Below, piece by piece: positions 26,365 through 35,793 of a stretch of 42,452 nucleotides of DNA. The notes under the pieces were generated by a model. The model was not told the DNA's origin and searched no databases. It saw nothing but the letters and a program-made list of their open reading frames with translations. Origin of the DNA: a virus; the IMG/VR virus record IMGVR_UViG_3300020383_000010, positions 1 to 42,452 of that record, one strand, 5' to 3'. How positions within the stretch are numbered: the first letter of the stretch is position 1; each line of letters opens with the position of its first letter. The translations under genes and the position numbers were made by a program.

Positions 26365-29300
26365 CGTGACGCCTCCAGGCGGGCCGCTGCGCTCATATCA
26401 TCGAGTGCCAAGTTGCTCTTTTTCAGCTCGCTAATTTGCTGCTTGGCCGCCTCCTGCTGAACGGCCACACCCGCCGCGCCGTGCTGCTCAATCCTCTTGA
26501 GTAGCGCGGTTAGCTCTTTACGTAGGGTTTTGTTTTCGTTCAGCAGGTCGCGCACCAGGTCTTGCTGATCGTTGCGGTTGAGGAGCGGGAAGTTGGGCAG
26601 TGCAGGCATGGGCAGCTCACGGCTCGGCAACTCGCGCAACCGGCCTGCCGTTTGCGCGGGCACGACCATTTCATCCCGGTGAAGCTCTGCGATGTAGTTA
26701 TCAAACGGCACGTTCCAAAGCCCTGTCGCGTGGCTGCCGTTCACAAAAAACGAATTAGGCGAGTATTGGTGGCCAGCCACCTCTTTCTCCCAATCCCCAA
26801 TTTGGGACTCTCGAAGCATCGTCGCCGCCCGGTGCAAGATGTAGTCCCGCGCATCACTCGACAGGTTTTGATTATTTAGAACGTTGTCTCTAATGCGCTG
26901 CCAGTCCTCTTGATCCATAGCCCCCGTAGAGCCCTGGGCCGCATTGTTTGTGACAAACCGGTCATACACCGCTTGCTGCTGAGCGCTGAGTTGATCACTT
27001 GCACGGGCGATAATGCCTGCGCTTTTTTCGATCTCGCTCATCAACCATTGGGCACTCGACTGCCGAGCGCTGAAGTATTGCAGCTGGGCAATTTCGTCCT
27101 GTGTTTCCTCCATCCTTCTCAGCGTGCCGTCGAGAGACACAATGCTTTGATTTAATGCCACAAACTGGCCGGTCGAACGGGTCATTTCCGAGACTAACCC
27201 GCCCAGCTCCTGCAACTGGTCGCGGGCGCGTTCTTCCAGGTTTTGCGTGTTGCCTTCGGTGCCCTCGCTGCTGCGGTTGAGCGCCTCAAGGCGGCTAATG
27301 GTGCCACTGCCGTCCTTGTCCAGCTGCCGGAAGATCCGGCGTAACTCGGCATCACTGGCCAGCCCTTGAAACGCGCCATAGAACTCGTCCCAATCAATCA
27401 GACCACTGGCGTCTAAGTCGATGCTGTCGAACATCGGTTTCAGCGTGCTGCCGATGCCGCTGGCCAGCCCCGCTAAGCGCTGGTTGGCCAGCTCTTGCTT
27501 GGTGATAATGCCGTCACCGTTTACGTCCACCTCACGAATGAGGCGGCTAATTTCGGCATCGGTGGCGATGGGGGATAACGCACCACGCACCTGAGCCACG
27601 GTCAGCTGGCGAGCATCCAACTCGCTCAGTTTGTTACGCAGAACCGTACCCAATACCGCATCGGTCGGCATGCCCGCGATGATGACGCTCTCTAAGCCGT
27701 CCATCACGCCGTCACCGTTAAGGTCTACCGCCCGCATAATCGCTTGCAGCTCGGCATCGGTGGCCTTGCCGCTCATCACGATAGCGAGCTGATCACGGGT
27801 TAGCACGCCGTCGATACCGCCCGCCAGGGTGGTGAAGAAGCCCGCCAAATTGCCCGCTATGTTGCTGGGGTTATCGCCGCGCAACACATCACTAAGTTGG
27901 CCGCTAATACCTTGGGTTTGCTCGCGTAGTGCCTGTTTCACCTCCTCAGCTATGTACTCTTCGGCGCTTATCTGATCGGGCAGATCCTTCAACGCATCCA
28001 ACACATCGCCCTGAATGCGCTGGAACGCGCCACCGCTGGCGTACATCGCTTCACCCGCTGCCAAGTATTGCTCGGCGTATTGGGTAATGCTCTGTAGCGC
28101 GTTGCGGTCGCCTGATTGAGCAAGCACCAGCTGTCGGGCGAACTGGTCGCCCGCTTCGGCTAGGTTCATGCCGGGGGTGCCAGCAGTTGCGGTTTGCTGG
28201 TCTACCCACTGGCTAATGCCGTTAAACGTGCTGCTCAGCTGGTCATTTACCTGGGCGAGCGAACGGGCGTACTCCTGCCCCGCCTGCGTGGCCGCTTGCT
28301 GGGCGGCGGCTTCATCCTCCATGGCCCAAATGCGCCGCTGGGTTTCCTGTAGCAGCGGGTCGATGCCCTGCAGCTCTCGCTCACGCTGCAGCGCTAACGC
28401 GGCTTGCTCGTCGCCCAGCAGGCCCAAGAGCTGCAGCTGCTGGTCAAACGACTGCTTTTCAAACGCGGCGTAGGCGTTGCGCACCTCGTTTTCTAGCGTG
28501 CTGATCTCGCCGTTTAGCTGACTGAGGCGGTCGGCAAATACGTCTACGCCGTTGCCGGTTTGCTCTAGCAGGGTTTGCAGCTGGTCGAACGGGCCTGCCA
28601 GCTGCAGCAGCTGCACATAGTTACGCTGGCCAGATTCGGTTAAGCGGTTTTGCTGCTCGACTAGCTGCCGGAAACCCTCATGGGTAGACGGCAGCGCTAG
28701 GCCCATTTCACGCAGGCTGGCGGCAACGTCCTGCTGCAGATCGGCGGCGCGCTCGGCATCGCTGAAAAACGCCGTGTAATAGCTATCCTGCAGGCTGGCG
28801 AGCTGACCCACGCCGCCGGCCATTTGCGCGATGCTGTCAGCGGCGCGCAATGCGCCAGCGGCTGAGGCGTCAAACTGCAGGTTGAGGCGATCACTTGCCC
28901 CGCTCAGCAGATCCAACGCGGCCACCGCGCCTTGGGTGCGGGCGATAATGGTATCTACATCGGTTCCAAGGCTGGCGACGAACTCGCCAAACTCGCCATC
29001 CATGGCACTGACAGCGGCCACGGTGCGGCGGCTAAGCTGCGATACCACGCCCTCCACATTCGACGCACTCAGACGCACGCCCTGCACCGCCTCGGCCATG
29101 GCTTGCAGCTCTTGCGGGCTACGCGCCAGCGAGGCTAGCAGGTCGTCACTGGCGGCAATCGCGGCCAGGAACTCGCGCTCTTCGGGGATGCCTCCAAACA
29201 GGTCGTTACTGCGGCGGGTGCCTTGAGCAAAGCCCACCGCACCAAACGCCCCTTCTCGCACGGACCCATGCCCGTAGGAGTTATTAGCGCGGGTATCGAT

Positions 29301-32027
29301 ATTGAGATGGGGGTTAGTCTTACCGCCCCCAAACAGGCCGCTAATGGCTTTGGTAATGCCGTCGGTAATGCCCAGCCCTAGCACGTTATCGACCAACAGG
29401 CCGCCCGCCAGCCACGGCATGGCCGCGCTGGCAGCGCTCATAAAGCCACCGCCTGCTTGGGCCGCGCCTGACACCGCGCTGCCCAGCGCACCGCCGTAGC
29501 CGGTAGAGGTGGCCGCACCTAACGCACCGCTGTAGCCAACGGCAGTAGAAGAACCAAGGCCCAACGCGCTACCAACACCACTAATGGCATCGCCCACGTA
29601 GGGCAGCTTTTTAGCGCCGTTGTATAGCGAACTAATACCGTTAAGGTTGAAGCCGCCACCGCCGGGCGCTGACATGCCGGTTACCTGCTGGCCTAACAGC
29701 CCCTGCAGTTGGCCGGTAATGTATACCGTCAGCGGGCGCAAAAGCAGCGCGTTACCGATTTCGGCAATGCTGCTAATCAGCAAGTCTTCTAGCTGATCCA
29801 TCGCGTTTCCCGCGCTGGTCAGCAGACCCTTGAACATTTCCACGCCCGCGTCATCTAGGCGTTGGCCGGTGTTCTCCACCATGTCGTCAAGAATTTGGGC
29901 AAGGTCGTTTGTTTCAAGCGCCAGCTCGTACTGCGCTTCACGCACGCCCTCAACCATGCGCGCATACTGAGCGCCGCCAATTTCGCCCGCTGCGTAGCGT
30001 TCGTTAATCTGCTGCAGCTCGGTGGCCAGCGCTTCGATTTTCTGCCGGTGGCTGTCGTACTTGCCCACCAGGGCGGCGGTCTGCTTTTCGTACTCTTCGG
30101 CACCCGTGGCGGCGCGCTGGTACTGCTCAGCGCTCCAACGCACCGCTTCGCCATAGGCTTCTTCGCTAATCGTGCCTTCGGCCAGGGCGCGATCCAGCAC
30201 CGCTAGCCGTTCGACGTATTCCGCGTGGTCAGCCAGTAACGGGTCCATCTCCTGCTGTAAGCCTACTAAGGCTTTGGCTTGGGCTTCGGCGGCTTGCTGG
30301 GCCTTGCGGGCGGCAGCTTCGGCGGCGTCGCCCACGCTGGTGATGGTGGGAGTTACCTCTCGGTTACGCTCGCCTAGCTTGCCTAAACGAGTTTCTACCA
30401 GCGCAATAGCAGCTTCTAGGTTCGCTGCTTCCTGCTGGGTTTCATTACTGGTTGCCCCTAGCTCACGAACGGCATCGGTTTGTGCGGTAACGTCTACGCC
30501 TAAGAAACCACCGCCACCATCACCCTCTATCTGCCCTACCTTGGTGATCTCTTGGGCGGTAGCCTCTGCCTGAGCGCGCACCTCGGCTAATCGGCCCACT
30601 AGGCTTGTGAGCGTTAGCTGTGCGGCGGCCTCATTCATGTTATCTAGGCCAGCGGTCAGCTTATCCACCGCCGTGGTATTGGCATCAATTTGCGGGATGG
30701 TTAAGCCAAGCTCTTCACGGAAGGCATAAATGCCCGCGCCAGCCAGCACCGCCGCACCCAACGGCCCACCCACCAAAGCCAGCGCACCACTTAGGGCGCG
30801 ACTCGCTCCTGCCATGCCTTGTGCGACCACTGAGGCTCGCCCCATAGCAGCGCTATTCGCATTCACAGCAGCAGTATGTGCAGCCTCAGCAGCGATAGCA
30901 CGCTGGTTAGCTGCGGCCATTTGGGTGATGGCTTTCGTGCGTAGCGTTGTGTTGCCTGTGGCGATAGCAATAGCTCTAGCGCTTTCAAATGCTCTTTGAG
31001 CCGCTAACTGCTCTGACTGAGCAATACGCAACGTTTCAGCTGTGCGCTTGGCATTGGCCGCTGAGGCTGCAGCATCGGCCAATCTGGCACTACGGTCAGC
31101 ACTCACTTTTGCCAAGGTAGCAGCGGTAGCCGTTGCCATTGAGCTAGCAAGCCGACCACCCAACAGGCCAGAAACTAACAGCGTGCCCGTAGCTACCTTA
31201 TCAACCACCTCGCTCATGCCACCAAGATCAGCTACTAGCTCTTGGGTGCCTTGCGACATAGCCACAATGGATGGAGCGAAGTTAGCCGCAACAGTTGACG
31301 CAAAGCCATTGGCTAACTCATTTAGCTCATTTAGGGCTTGATTGGCGTTTTCAATACTGTCTACATCGGATTGAGGGATTGAAACGCCTATCCGATCAGC
31401 AATATCGAGCTGTTCACGCAGCAGCTCGGCATTGTTTTCTAGCAGTGGCAATAGCAGAGTGGCATCGTTGCCCAACGACTCTAAAAACGCGATTTTAGCG
31501 CCACGGTTGCCCACTTCATCAAACGCGTTCGCTACCGCTAGCAGCTGCTTGTCGGGGCTTAAATCCATCAGGTCGCGGATATTGAGGTTAAGCACCTCGA
31601 ACAGATCGGCAGCCTCACCGCCCCCGGTGTTCACAAAATCACCGATTTTCTCGGCAGTGTCTTTGAAAATATCGCCAATAGCGCCCGACTGCATGCCCGC
31701 CGCTTTCGCGGCAAATTCCCATTGCTGCAGGGTTTGCACGCTTACGCCCACGGCACGGGCAAACGCGGCCTGCTCAGCAATGTTACGGGTTTGACTAACC
31801 ACCATGGCACCCGTGGCAGCGGTGGCGGCAGCGGTGACCGTGGCTAAGCGCTGGGCGTGCATGCTCACGCTTTCAAAGCTAGCGGCCATCTCTTCGCTTT
31901 GGCGCTCAGTATTTTCTATCTCACGCGCTAAATCTGAGTTAGCGCGTTGCAGATCACGCGACGCCTGCACCGCGCTAGTGCTGTCGCCTTTAATAACAAA
32001 CTCAGTGGTATAGCGACGTGATGACAT
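26361..32027 (-). CDS. Tape measure protein with four EF-hand-like motifs
   Basis: This 1888-aa protein fixes tail length and lies inside the tube. The N-terminal coiled coil and alanine-rich helices, the hydrophobic central segment (AAMPWLAGGLLVDNVLGLG) and the C-terminal HRDEMVVPAQTAGRL are typical of lambda-type tape measures. At about 1.4 to 1.5 angstroms per residue it implies a tail near 270 nm. Odd: four canonical EF-hand loops at residues 1435 (DLNGDGVMDGLE), 1501 (DVNGDGIITKQE), 1537 (DLDASGLIDWDE) and 1570 (DKDGSGTISRLE), all with D/N at 1, 3, 5 and E at 12. Calcium may tune folding, ejection or channel entry. Confidence 0.93.
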   Translation of the reverse strand: MSSRRYTTEFVIKGDSTSAVQASRDLQRANSDLAREIENTERQSEEMAASFESVSMHAQRLATVTAAATAATGAMVVSQTRNIAEQAAFARAVGVSVQTLQQWEFAAKAAGMQSGAIGDIFKDTAEKIGDFVNTGGGEAADLFEVLNLNIRDLMDLSPDKQLLAVANAFDEVGNRGAKIAFLESLGNDATLLLPLLENNAELLREQLDIADRIGVSIPQSDVDSIENANQALNELNELANGFASTVAANFAPSIVAMSQGTQELVADLGGMSEVVDKVATGTLLVSGLLGGRLASSMATATAATLAKVSADRSARLADAAASAANAKRTAETLRIAQSEQLAAQRAFESARAIAIATGNTTLRTKAITQMAAANQRAIAAEAAHTAAVNANSAAMGRASVVAQGMAGASRALSGALALVGGPLGAAVLAGAGIYAFREELGLTIPQIDANTTAVDKLTAGLDNMNEAAAQLTLTSLVGRLAEVRAQAEATAQEITKVGQIEGDGGGGFLGVDVTAQTDAVRELGATSNETQQEAANLEAAIALVETRLGKLGERNREVTPTITSVGDAAEAAARKAQQAAEAQAKALVGLQQEMDPLLADHAEYVERLAVLDRALAEGTISEEAYGEAVRWSAEQYQRAATGAEEYEKQTAALVGKYDSHRQKIEALATELQQINERYAAGEIGGAQYARMVEGVREAQYELALETNDLAQILDDMVENTGQRLDDAGVEMFKGLLTSAGNAMDQLEDLLISSIAEIGNALLLRPLTVYITGQLQGLLGQQVTGMSAPGGGGFNLNGISSLYNGAKKLPYVGDAISGVGSALGLGSSTAVGYSGALGAATSTGYGGALGSAVSGAAQAGGGFMSAASAAMPWLAGGLLVDNVLGLGITDGITKAISGLFGGGKTNPHLNIDTRANNSYGHGSVREGAFGAVGFAQGTRRSNDLFGGIPEEREFLAAIAASDDLLASLARSPQELQAMAEAVQGVRLSASNVEGVVSQLSRRTVAAVSAMDGEFGEFVASLGTDVDTIIARTQGAVAALDLLSGASDRLNLQFDASAAGALRAADSIAQMAGGVGQLASLQDSYYTAFFSDAERAADLQQDVAASLREMGLALPSTHEGFRQLVEQQNRLTESGQRNYVQLLQLAGPFDQLQTLLEQTGNGVDVFADRLSQLNGEISTLENEVRNAYAAFEKQSFDQQLQLLGLLGDEQAALALQRERELQGIDPLLQETQRRIWAMEDEAAAQQAATQAGQEYARSLAQVNDQLSSTFNGISQWVDQQTATAGTPGMNLAEAGDQFARQLVLAQSGDRNALQSITQYAEQYLAAGEAMYASGGAFQRIQGDVLDALKDLPDQISAEEYIAEEVKQALREQTQGISGQLSDVLRGDNPSNIAGNLAGFFTTLAGGIDGVLTRDQLAIVMSGKATDAELQAIMRAVDLNGDGVMDGLESVIIAGMPTDAVLGTVLRNKLSELDARQLTVAQVRGALSPIATDAEISRLIREVDVNGDGIITKQELANQRLAGLASGIGSTLKPMFDSIDLDASGLIDWDEFYGAFQGLASDAELRRIFRQLDKDGSGTISRLEALNRSSEGTEGNTQNLEERARDQLQELGGLVSEMTRSTGQFVALNQSIVSLDGTLRRMEETQDEIAQLQYFSARQSSAQWLMSEIEKSAGIIARASDQLSAQQQAVYDRFVTNNAAQGSTGAMDQEDWQRIRDNVLNNQNLSSDARDYILHRAATMLRESQIGDWEKEVAGHQYSPNSFFVNGSHATGLWNVPFDNYIAELHRDEMVVPAQTAGRLRELPSRELPMPALPNFPLLNRNDQQDLVRDLLNENKTLRKELTALLKRIEQHGAAGVAVQQEAAKQQISELKKSNLALDDMSAAARLEASR

Positions 32028-32053
32028 AGCGGCTTACCTCAAATTACGGGCAC

Positions 32054-32076
32054 AAAAAAGCCCGCACATGGCGGGC
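32054..32076 (-). terminator. Terminator before the tape measure gene
   Basis: GCCCGC, loop CATGT, GCGGGC then six T on the minus strand. It closes the two inserted moron genes and would need read-through or antitermination for tape measure expression. Confidence 0.8.
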
Positions 32077-32100
32077 CTTTTCGATTATGGAAATTAAAAA

Positions 32101-32469
32101 TTAATCTTTACCGATACTCTCGGTTCTGCTTACTTGCTCTTCTATACGCCTTTGTTTCTCTAACGCTTTTTCCTCTCTTCTTCTCTTTTGATCAGCATTC
32201 GCCTTTTCTATCTGGCGGTGTATATCATTGTCACTACAACTTGCACGCCTACTGTGGCTTGAATTAAAAACGGACAACCAAACACCAAATGCAGCAATGG
32301 CGATTGCTGCTGCAAATCCTCCCATGACCGTTGGCCAGCCATAGATGCCCGCCGCCACAAACAACAGAATACAGGCAAAAAAACCTGAAATGACTTTCAT
32401 CACTCCAGGCAGTAGCCCGGTGGCATACAGCAGCACCACCAAGATTAGAAACAGCAGCAACACCACCAT
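32101..32469 (-). CDS. Membrane moron protein with charged coiled-coil tail
   Basis: This 122-aa protein has three hydrophobic helices packed in the first 72 residues (VVLLLFLILVVLLYATGLLP, ISGFFACILLFVAAGIYGWP, GGFAAAIAIAAFGVWLSVF) and a highly charged helical tail (QKRRREEKALEKQRRIEEQV). It is AT-richer than the structural genes and not part of any lambda tail set. It is probably expressed in the lysogen and alters the host envelope or blocks superinfection. The function is unproven. Confidence 0.65.
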   Translation of the reverse strand: MVVLLLFLILVVLLYATGLLPGVMKVISGFFACILLFVAAGIYGWPTVMGGFAAAIAIAAFGVWLSVFNSSHSRRASCSDNDIHRQIEKANADQKRRREEKALEKQRRIEEQVSRTESIGKD

Positions 32470-32587
32470 GACAGCCCCCTAGCGTTATTTATTGGCAGGT
32501 ATCCAATATCAAATTAACGCAGTTAATTGGGCTTGGGTAAAGGGCACTACCGACGCATTACCTCCAAAGCCCACCTTTTAAAAACGC

Positions 32588-33970
32588 TCAACCACCTAGC
32601 TTGGCAAGCAAACGACTAATAAAACCGGGCTTTTTAACGGTTTCTGGCTTTGAAGGCTCTTCGGTGATTGCCTTAGCAGTGTCATGTTGAGCATGCTCAA
32701 ATGGTGGCGGGCTAACGGCTTTGTTGGCTGGCTTTGCGTTCAATTGCACAAGCGCTTGCCGCAAATCATCTACCCTAGTGAACTCGCGAGGGTCTACCAG
32801 CTCGCCCGTCGCAGGGCTTACCATGCCACCCTTGATACGATCCACCATAAACATCTTCATGCCTTGGCTCTTCAAGCACATGCCTTTTAGGAATACGCGC
32901 CCGCCTTTAGTAGACACTCGCTCTATTTGCACATGCCTTTCTTTAGGGGCTGAATCCCGCTCGCCCTGGTATTTGAAAAGCACCTCTATCGGCTCGTCAA
33001 AGTCATTTGCCGCCCAAGTGCTTTCACTCTTTGAAGCTGCTGGCTTGGGTGGCTGAGGTGTAGGCGTGACGCGTGGCTGCTCGGCAGCTTGCTTTGGCAC
33101 TGATATTTCTAGGCGAGCCGTAGGCACAGACGTTTCTTTCCAATCATCGGGCTCGAAAGAATCGCTAGACAAAACCTTCTTCCTAACCCCACGATCACGC
33201 ACGGCAGCCGCCGCAGGCGCTCCACCATGCGAACTTATGATGTCAGGGAACCAAGTCCACTCGTAGCTAGGCCACTCCCTCATAAGCTCAGCCCAAACGT
33301 TGTATTGGTAGTAATAAGGGTGGTTTTCAATTTCGCCACTCAAAACGAACACCATGTTAGTGACCGTTTCTTTTAATGCGGCTTCAAGCCCATCGCCCGG
33401 CAAAAACTCATGAGTGGGCGGCATTTTCTCAGGATTGGCCAACGCAAAGGCGGCTAAATCACTGGCTAAATCTGCCTTCTTACCCTTTGGCTCCAGGCCG
33501 CATCCTATCATCAACGCCTTTAGCTCTGGCACCGTGTGGCCACGCATCAGCAGTGACAACCAATCCTCTTTTGCTGAGGGCGTCCATCGACGGATAAGAT
33601 TTAGCTTTAGGGCTTGGTGCGTCTGCTGTTCAGAAAGGCTAAGAGGCATAGATTCGTCATCATCCCCCATTAACAACAGCTCTTCGAGATCCGAGTAATG
33701 CCCCTTGAAACAGTAGAGATCACCAAGCGTTTCTTTAGTTGCGCGGTTAAAAGCGGAATCCACCTCCTCAACTTCTAGCTCATGAGCATATTCATCGTTA
33801 AAAAACTGCTTGAATATTGGCTCAGCCTCTTCCATCAACAAGCCTTTTAAATCCTGTCGCATACTGGTGAGGTCAGTTACATCTTTAATTTTTATCGGGC
33901 TTTTCGTGATCGACAGCTTTTTAGGCTTGAAGCGGCCTGTCTGAGGATCTTCATACAGTGACAAATCCAT
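32588..33970 (-). CDS. Inserted moron protein with SAP-like and WYL-like segments
   Basis: This 460-aa protein starts at an ATG with a strong GGAAGGAG site (33970); a start at 34006 is less likely. It has an acidic, helical N-terminal third. About residues 145-175 resemble a SAP-type DNA-binding motif (TVPELKALMIGCGLEPKGKK). A Pro-rich linker is followed, at about 335-400, by a WYL-like beta domain (IEVLFKYQGERDSA, VQIERVSTKGGRVFLKGMCL, KMFMVDRIKGG). WYL domains often sense ligands in defence systems. The C terminus is basic (FISRLLAKLGG). It lies between the tail chaperone and tape measure, where only moron genes are expected. Confidence 0.6.
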   Translation of the reverse strand: MDLSLYEDPQTGRFKPKKLSITKSPIKIKDVTDLTSMRQDLKGLLMEEAEPIFKQFFNDEYAHELEVEEVDSAFNRATKETLGDLYCFKGHYSDLEELLLMGDDDESMPLSLSEQQTHQALKLNLIRRWTPSAKEDWLSLLMRGHTVPELKALMIGCGLEPKGKKADLASDLAAFALANPEKMPPTHEFLPGDGLEAALKETVTNMVFVLSGEIENHPYYYQYNVWAELMREWPSYEWTWFPDIISSHGGAPAAAAVRDRGVRKKVLSSDSFEPDDWKETSVPTARLEISVPKQAAEQPRVTPTPQPPKPAASKSESTWAANDFDEPIEVLFKYQGERDSAPKERHVQIERVSTKGGRVFLKGMCLKSQGMKMFMVDRIKGGMVSPATGELVDPREFTRVDDLRQALVQLNAKPANKAVSPPPFEHAQHDTAKAITEEPSKPETVKKPGFISRLLAKLGG

Positions 33971-34041
33971 GCTCCTTCCCTTTGTTATGGTTCCCGTGAA
34001 AACCATAAAGGAGCACTACCCGCTTTGCTAATTTTCTTTTA

Positions 34042-34386
34042 TCACCGCCGCATCACCTCCAGCGCCCCCGCCTCGATATGCTGAATTTTGCGTAGCGTGC
34101 CCCGCATATCCTCCACACCCAGCATGCGCAGGGTGCTTTCTAGCTGGGTGCGCTCGATCCCCATGGGCACCGGCTTACCCATGGGCGGAGTCAGGTAACG
34201 CCACTGGCTGGCACACTCGCGGAACACTTCAAACGCGGTGGCGTTACCGGGCCATATCACGATGCTTTCAGGCGTTTTATAACGCTCAGGGATAGTGAGG
34301 CCCCAAGCGTCTACGTCGCTCTTTAGCTCGTTTTTCGTACCACCTTGAGCGCCCGCCCAAGCGCGCCCAAGGTCGTTTAGTTTTTT
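34042..34386 (-). CDS. gpT-like extension of the tail assembly chaperone (frameshift product)
   Basis: This frame has no own start. Reading one base back at the slippery heptamer joins it to gpG-like residues 1-114 and runs LNDLGRAWAGAQGGTKNELK and on to WPGNATAFEVF and ...RKIQHIEAGALEVMRR, giving a fusion of about 226 aa. It has a helical, coupling-type composition. In lambda the gpGT product is needed with gpG in a set ratio for tail assembly around the tape measure. The second half is in a -1 frame, so only the frameshift makes sense of it. Confidence 0.8.
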   Translation of the reverse strand, partial: KKLNDLGRAWAGAQGGTKNELKSDVDAWGLTIPERYKTPESIVIWPGNATAFEVFRECASQWRYLTPPMGKPVPMGIERTQLESTLRMLGVEDMRGTLRKIQHIEAGALEVMRR

Positions 34387-34721
34387 GCGGTTAACTCCGG
34401 CATGCCCTGCTGCACTTGGTTCCAGGCGCGCACGCAGCCCATCAGTACATAGGGGTCTTTCAGCAGCTTCTCTTTCAGCTCGTCGGTGACTTCCATCGGC
34501 TTGCCGTTTTTATCGGCAAAGCCGCTAAGGCTTACTACGTCCTCTTTCACGTGGTCGAAGCCTTTAGCTTCGCCGCTCTGCTGCTTTTGATGCAGGGCGT
34601 CTTGCTCGTCCAGATCCCGCACGCGAATTTCTGCGGTGAACTCTTCCTCTTCGCGGCCTGGGCGCTTAATGGCAACGGTTTTAAATACGGTGGCAAGGCC
34701 AATCACAAATGCTGCAGCCAT
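34377..34721 (-). CDS. Tail assembly chaperone, gpG-like
   Basis: This 114-aa protein (MAAAFVIGLATVFKTVAIKR, EFTAEIRVRDLDEQDALHQK) has the beta-start and helical C terminus of phage tail assembly chaperones. It sits between the tail tube and tape measure genes as usual. It ends in TAA (34377-34379) directly after an A-AAA-AAC heptamer, so a minority of ribosomes would shift to the gpT-like frame. Confidence 0.85.
   Translation of the reverse strand: MAAAFVIGLATVFKTVAIKRPGREEEEFTAEIRVRDLDEQDALHQKQQSGEAKGFDHVKEDVVSLSGFADKNGKPMEVTDELKEKLLKDPYVLMGCVRAWNQVQQGMPELTAKN
34380..34386 (-). other. Programmed -1 frameshift site A-AAA-AAC
   Basis: On the minus strand the codons GCA-AAA-AAC-TAA contain the heptamer A-AAA-AAC in the X-XXY-YYZ phase, immediately followed by the stop codon. 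The -1 frame from here stays open to 34042, which supports a gpG/gpGT pair. Confidence 0.85.
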
Positions 34722-34760
34722 GGGGTAACTCTCCTGGGGTTTGGTTTTCAGAACGCTAGA

Positions 34761-34804
34761 AACGACGACGCCCGCATTTAGCGGGCGTGGCGTCGTTATT
34801 TTTT
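34761..34804 (+). terminator. Hairpin with T tract between tail tube and chaperone genes
   Basis: AACGAC...CGCCCGC, loop ATTTA, GCGGGCG...GTCGTT, followed by ATTTTTT on the plus strand. On the minus strand (the late direction) the tail after the stem is only CGTTTC. It is more likely a terminator for antisense transcription, or a mRNA stabiliser, than an operon stop. Confidence 0.6.
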
Positions 34805-34830
34805 AACGTGAACTTGTCACGGCTTAAGTA

Positions 34831-35793
34831 TTACGCGGCGAACAATACCAGCTCGTCGTCACCTTCTACTGGCAGCCAACGCAGGTCGCTTTGTACGTGG
34901 GTGATGCCGTCGCTGTCTTGCGTGGTCATGCTGGCCATTTGCGCCTTTGGCCCACGCGCCCCGACGATATTTCCGGGCACCGTGCCATGCGTGAACGCCA
35001 CCGCGCCGGTAGTAACGACTTGGTGCGATTCGACCTTTTGGAACACATCAAAGTCAGCGATTCGCGGCGCTTGAAACGCTGCTTGCCCGGTGGGCTGGCT
35101 GTCGGTGATATGCACCCCTTCGTAATTCACAAGGTTGCGATAGGTCACCGTGTTAGCCAGGTCAAAGCTAAAGCTCTGGCCAATGGCCTCATGTCCCAAC
35201 AGCGTGAACTCGGTCGTATTCTGAAAGTTGACCGGAATTTCATCGGCTTGGTTTTCGACCGTCATAGAGATAGGCGTTACCGTGGTTGGCCGCTCATATA
35301 GCCCGGTCATAGTGAACGACAGCGTAGGCAATGCCCCGGTGGCGGCGGTGCCGGTTAGCGTGCCGCGTACGCCTTTTACGCACTGCTGCTGGCCGTCGTG
35401 AAGGTAATAGATCGTGACGGAATCGCCTTCCTCACTGGTGCGCGTGTACGTCACCTCACCAGCGTCAAGGTCTTCAACCTCCTGCATCTGACAGGCACGC
35501 GCCAGCAAACCCCACGCGGGGGCAGTGACAGACGTTGCGACCACAGGAGCAACACCGCTGCCACTCCAGGGTACGGTAATCTGAACCTGCGTATTGGGGC
35601 CGGTATTGATCGACGCATAGCCGCCAAATTCTGGGCGAATACGCGTTCGCTCTACCGTATTCCCTTGGTAGGGGGTAATGCTGAGCTCAGTGGCTAGCAT
35701 TAGCTTCCCGGTTTCAATCGCAGGCGCTACGCCGTACTCAGTTTCAAGGCAGACCACAACGGCTTTTTTTCGCTCAAGTAGTGGCGTTGGCAT
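34831..35793 (-). CDS. Major tail protein (tail tube)
   Basis: This 320-aa protein starts at an ATG with AGGTG 8 bases upstream. It is beta-rich and matches the tail-tube profile of lambda-like phages: LSITPYQGNTVERTRIRPE, QITVPWSGSGVAPVVATSVT, LPTLSFTMTGLYERPTTVTP and FSFDLANTVTYRNLVNYEGV. Hexameric rings would stack on the tape measure. It overlaps the small upstream gene by 20 bases. Confidence 0.85.
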   Translation of the reverse strand: MPTPLLERKKAVVVCLETEYGVAPAIETGKLMLATELSITPYQGNTVERTRIRPEFGGYASINTGPNTQVQITVPWSGSGVAPVVATSVTAPAWGLLARACQMQEVEDLDAGEVTYTRTSEEGDSVTIYYLHDGQQQCVKGVRGTLTGTAATGALPTLSFTMTGLYERPTTVTPISMTVENQADEIPVNFQNTTEFTLLGHEAIGQSFSFDLANTVTYRNLVNYEGVHITDSQPTGQAAFQAPRIADFDVFQKVESHQVVTTGAVAFTHGTVPGNIVGARGPKAQMASMTTQDSDGITHVQSDLRWLPVEGDDELVLFAA

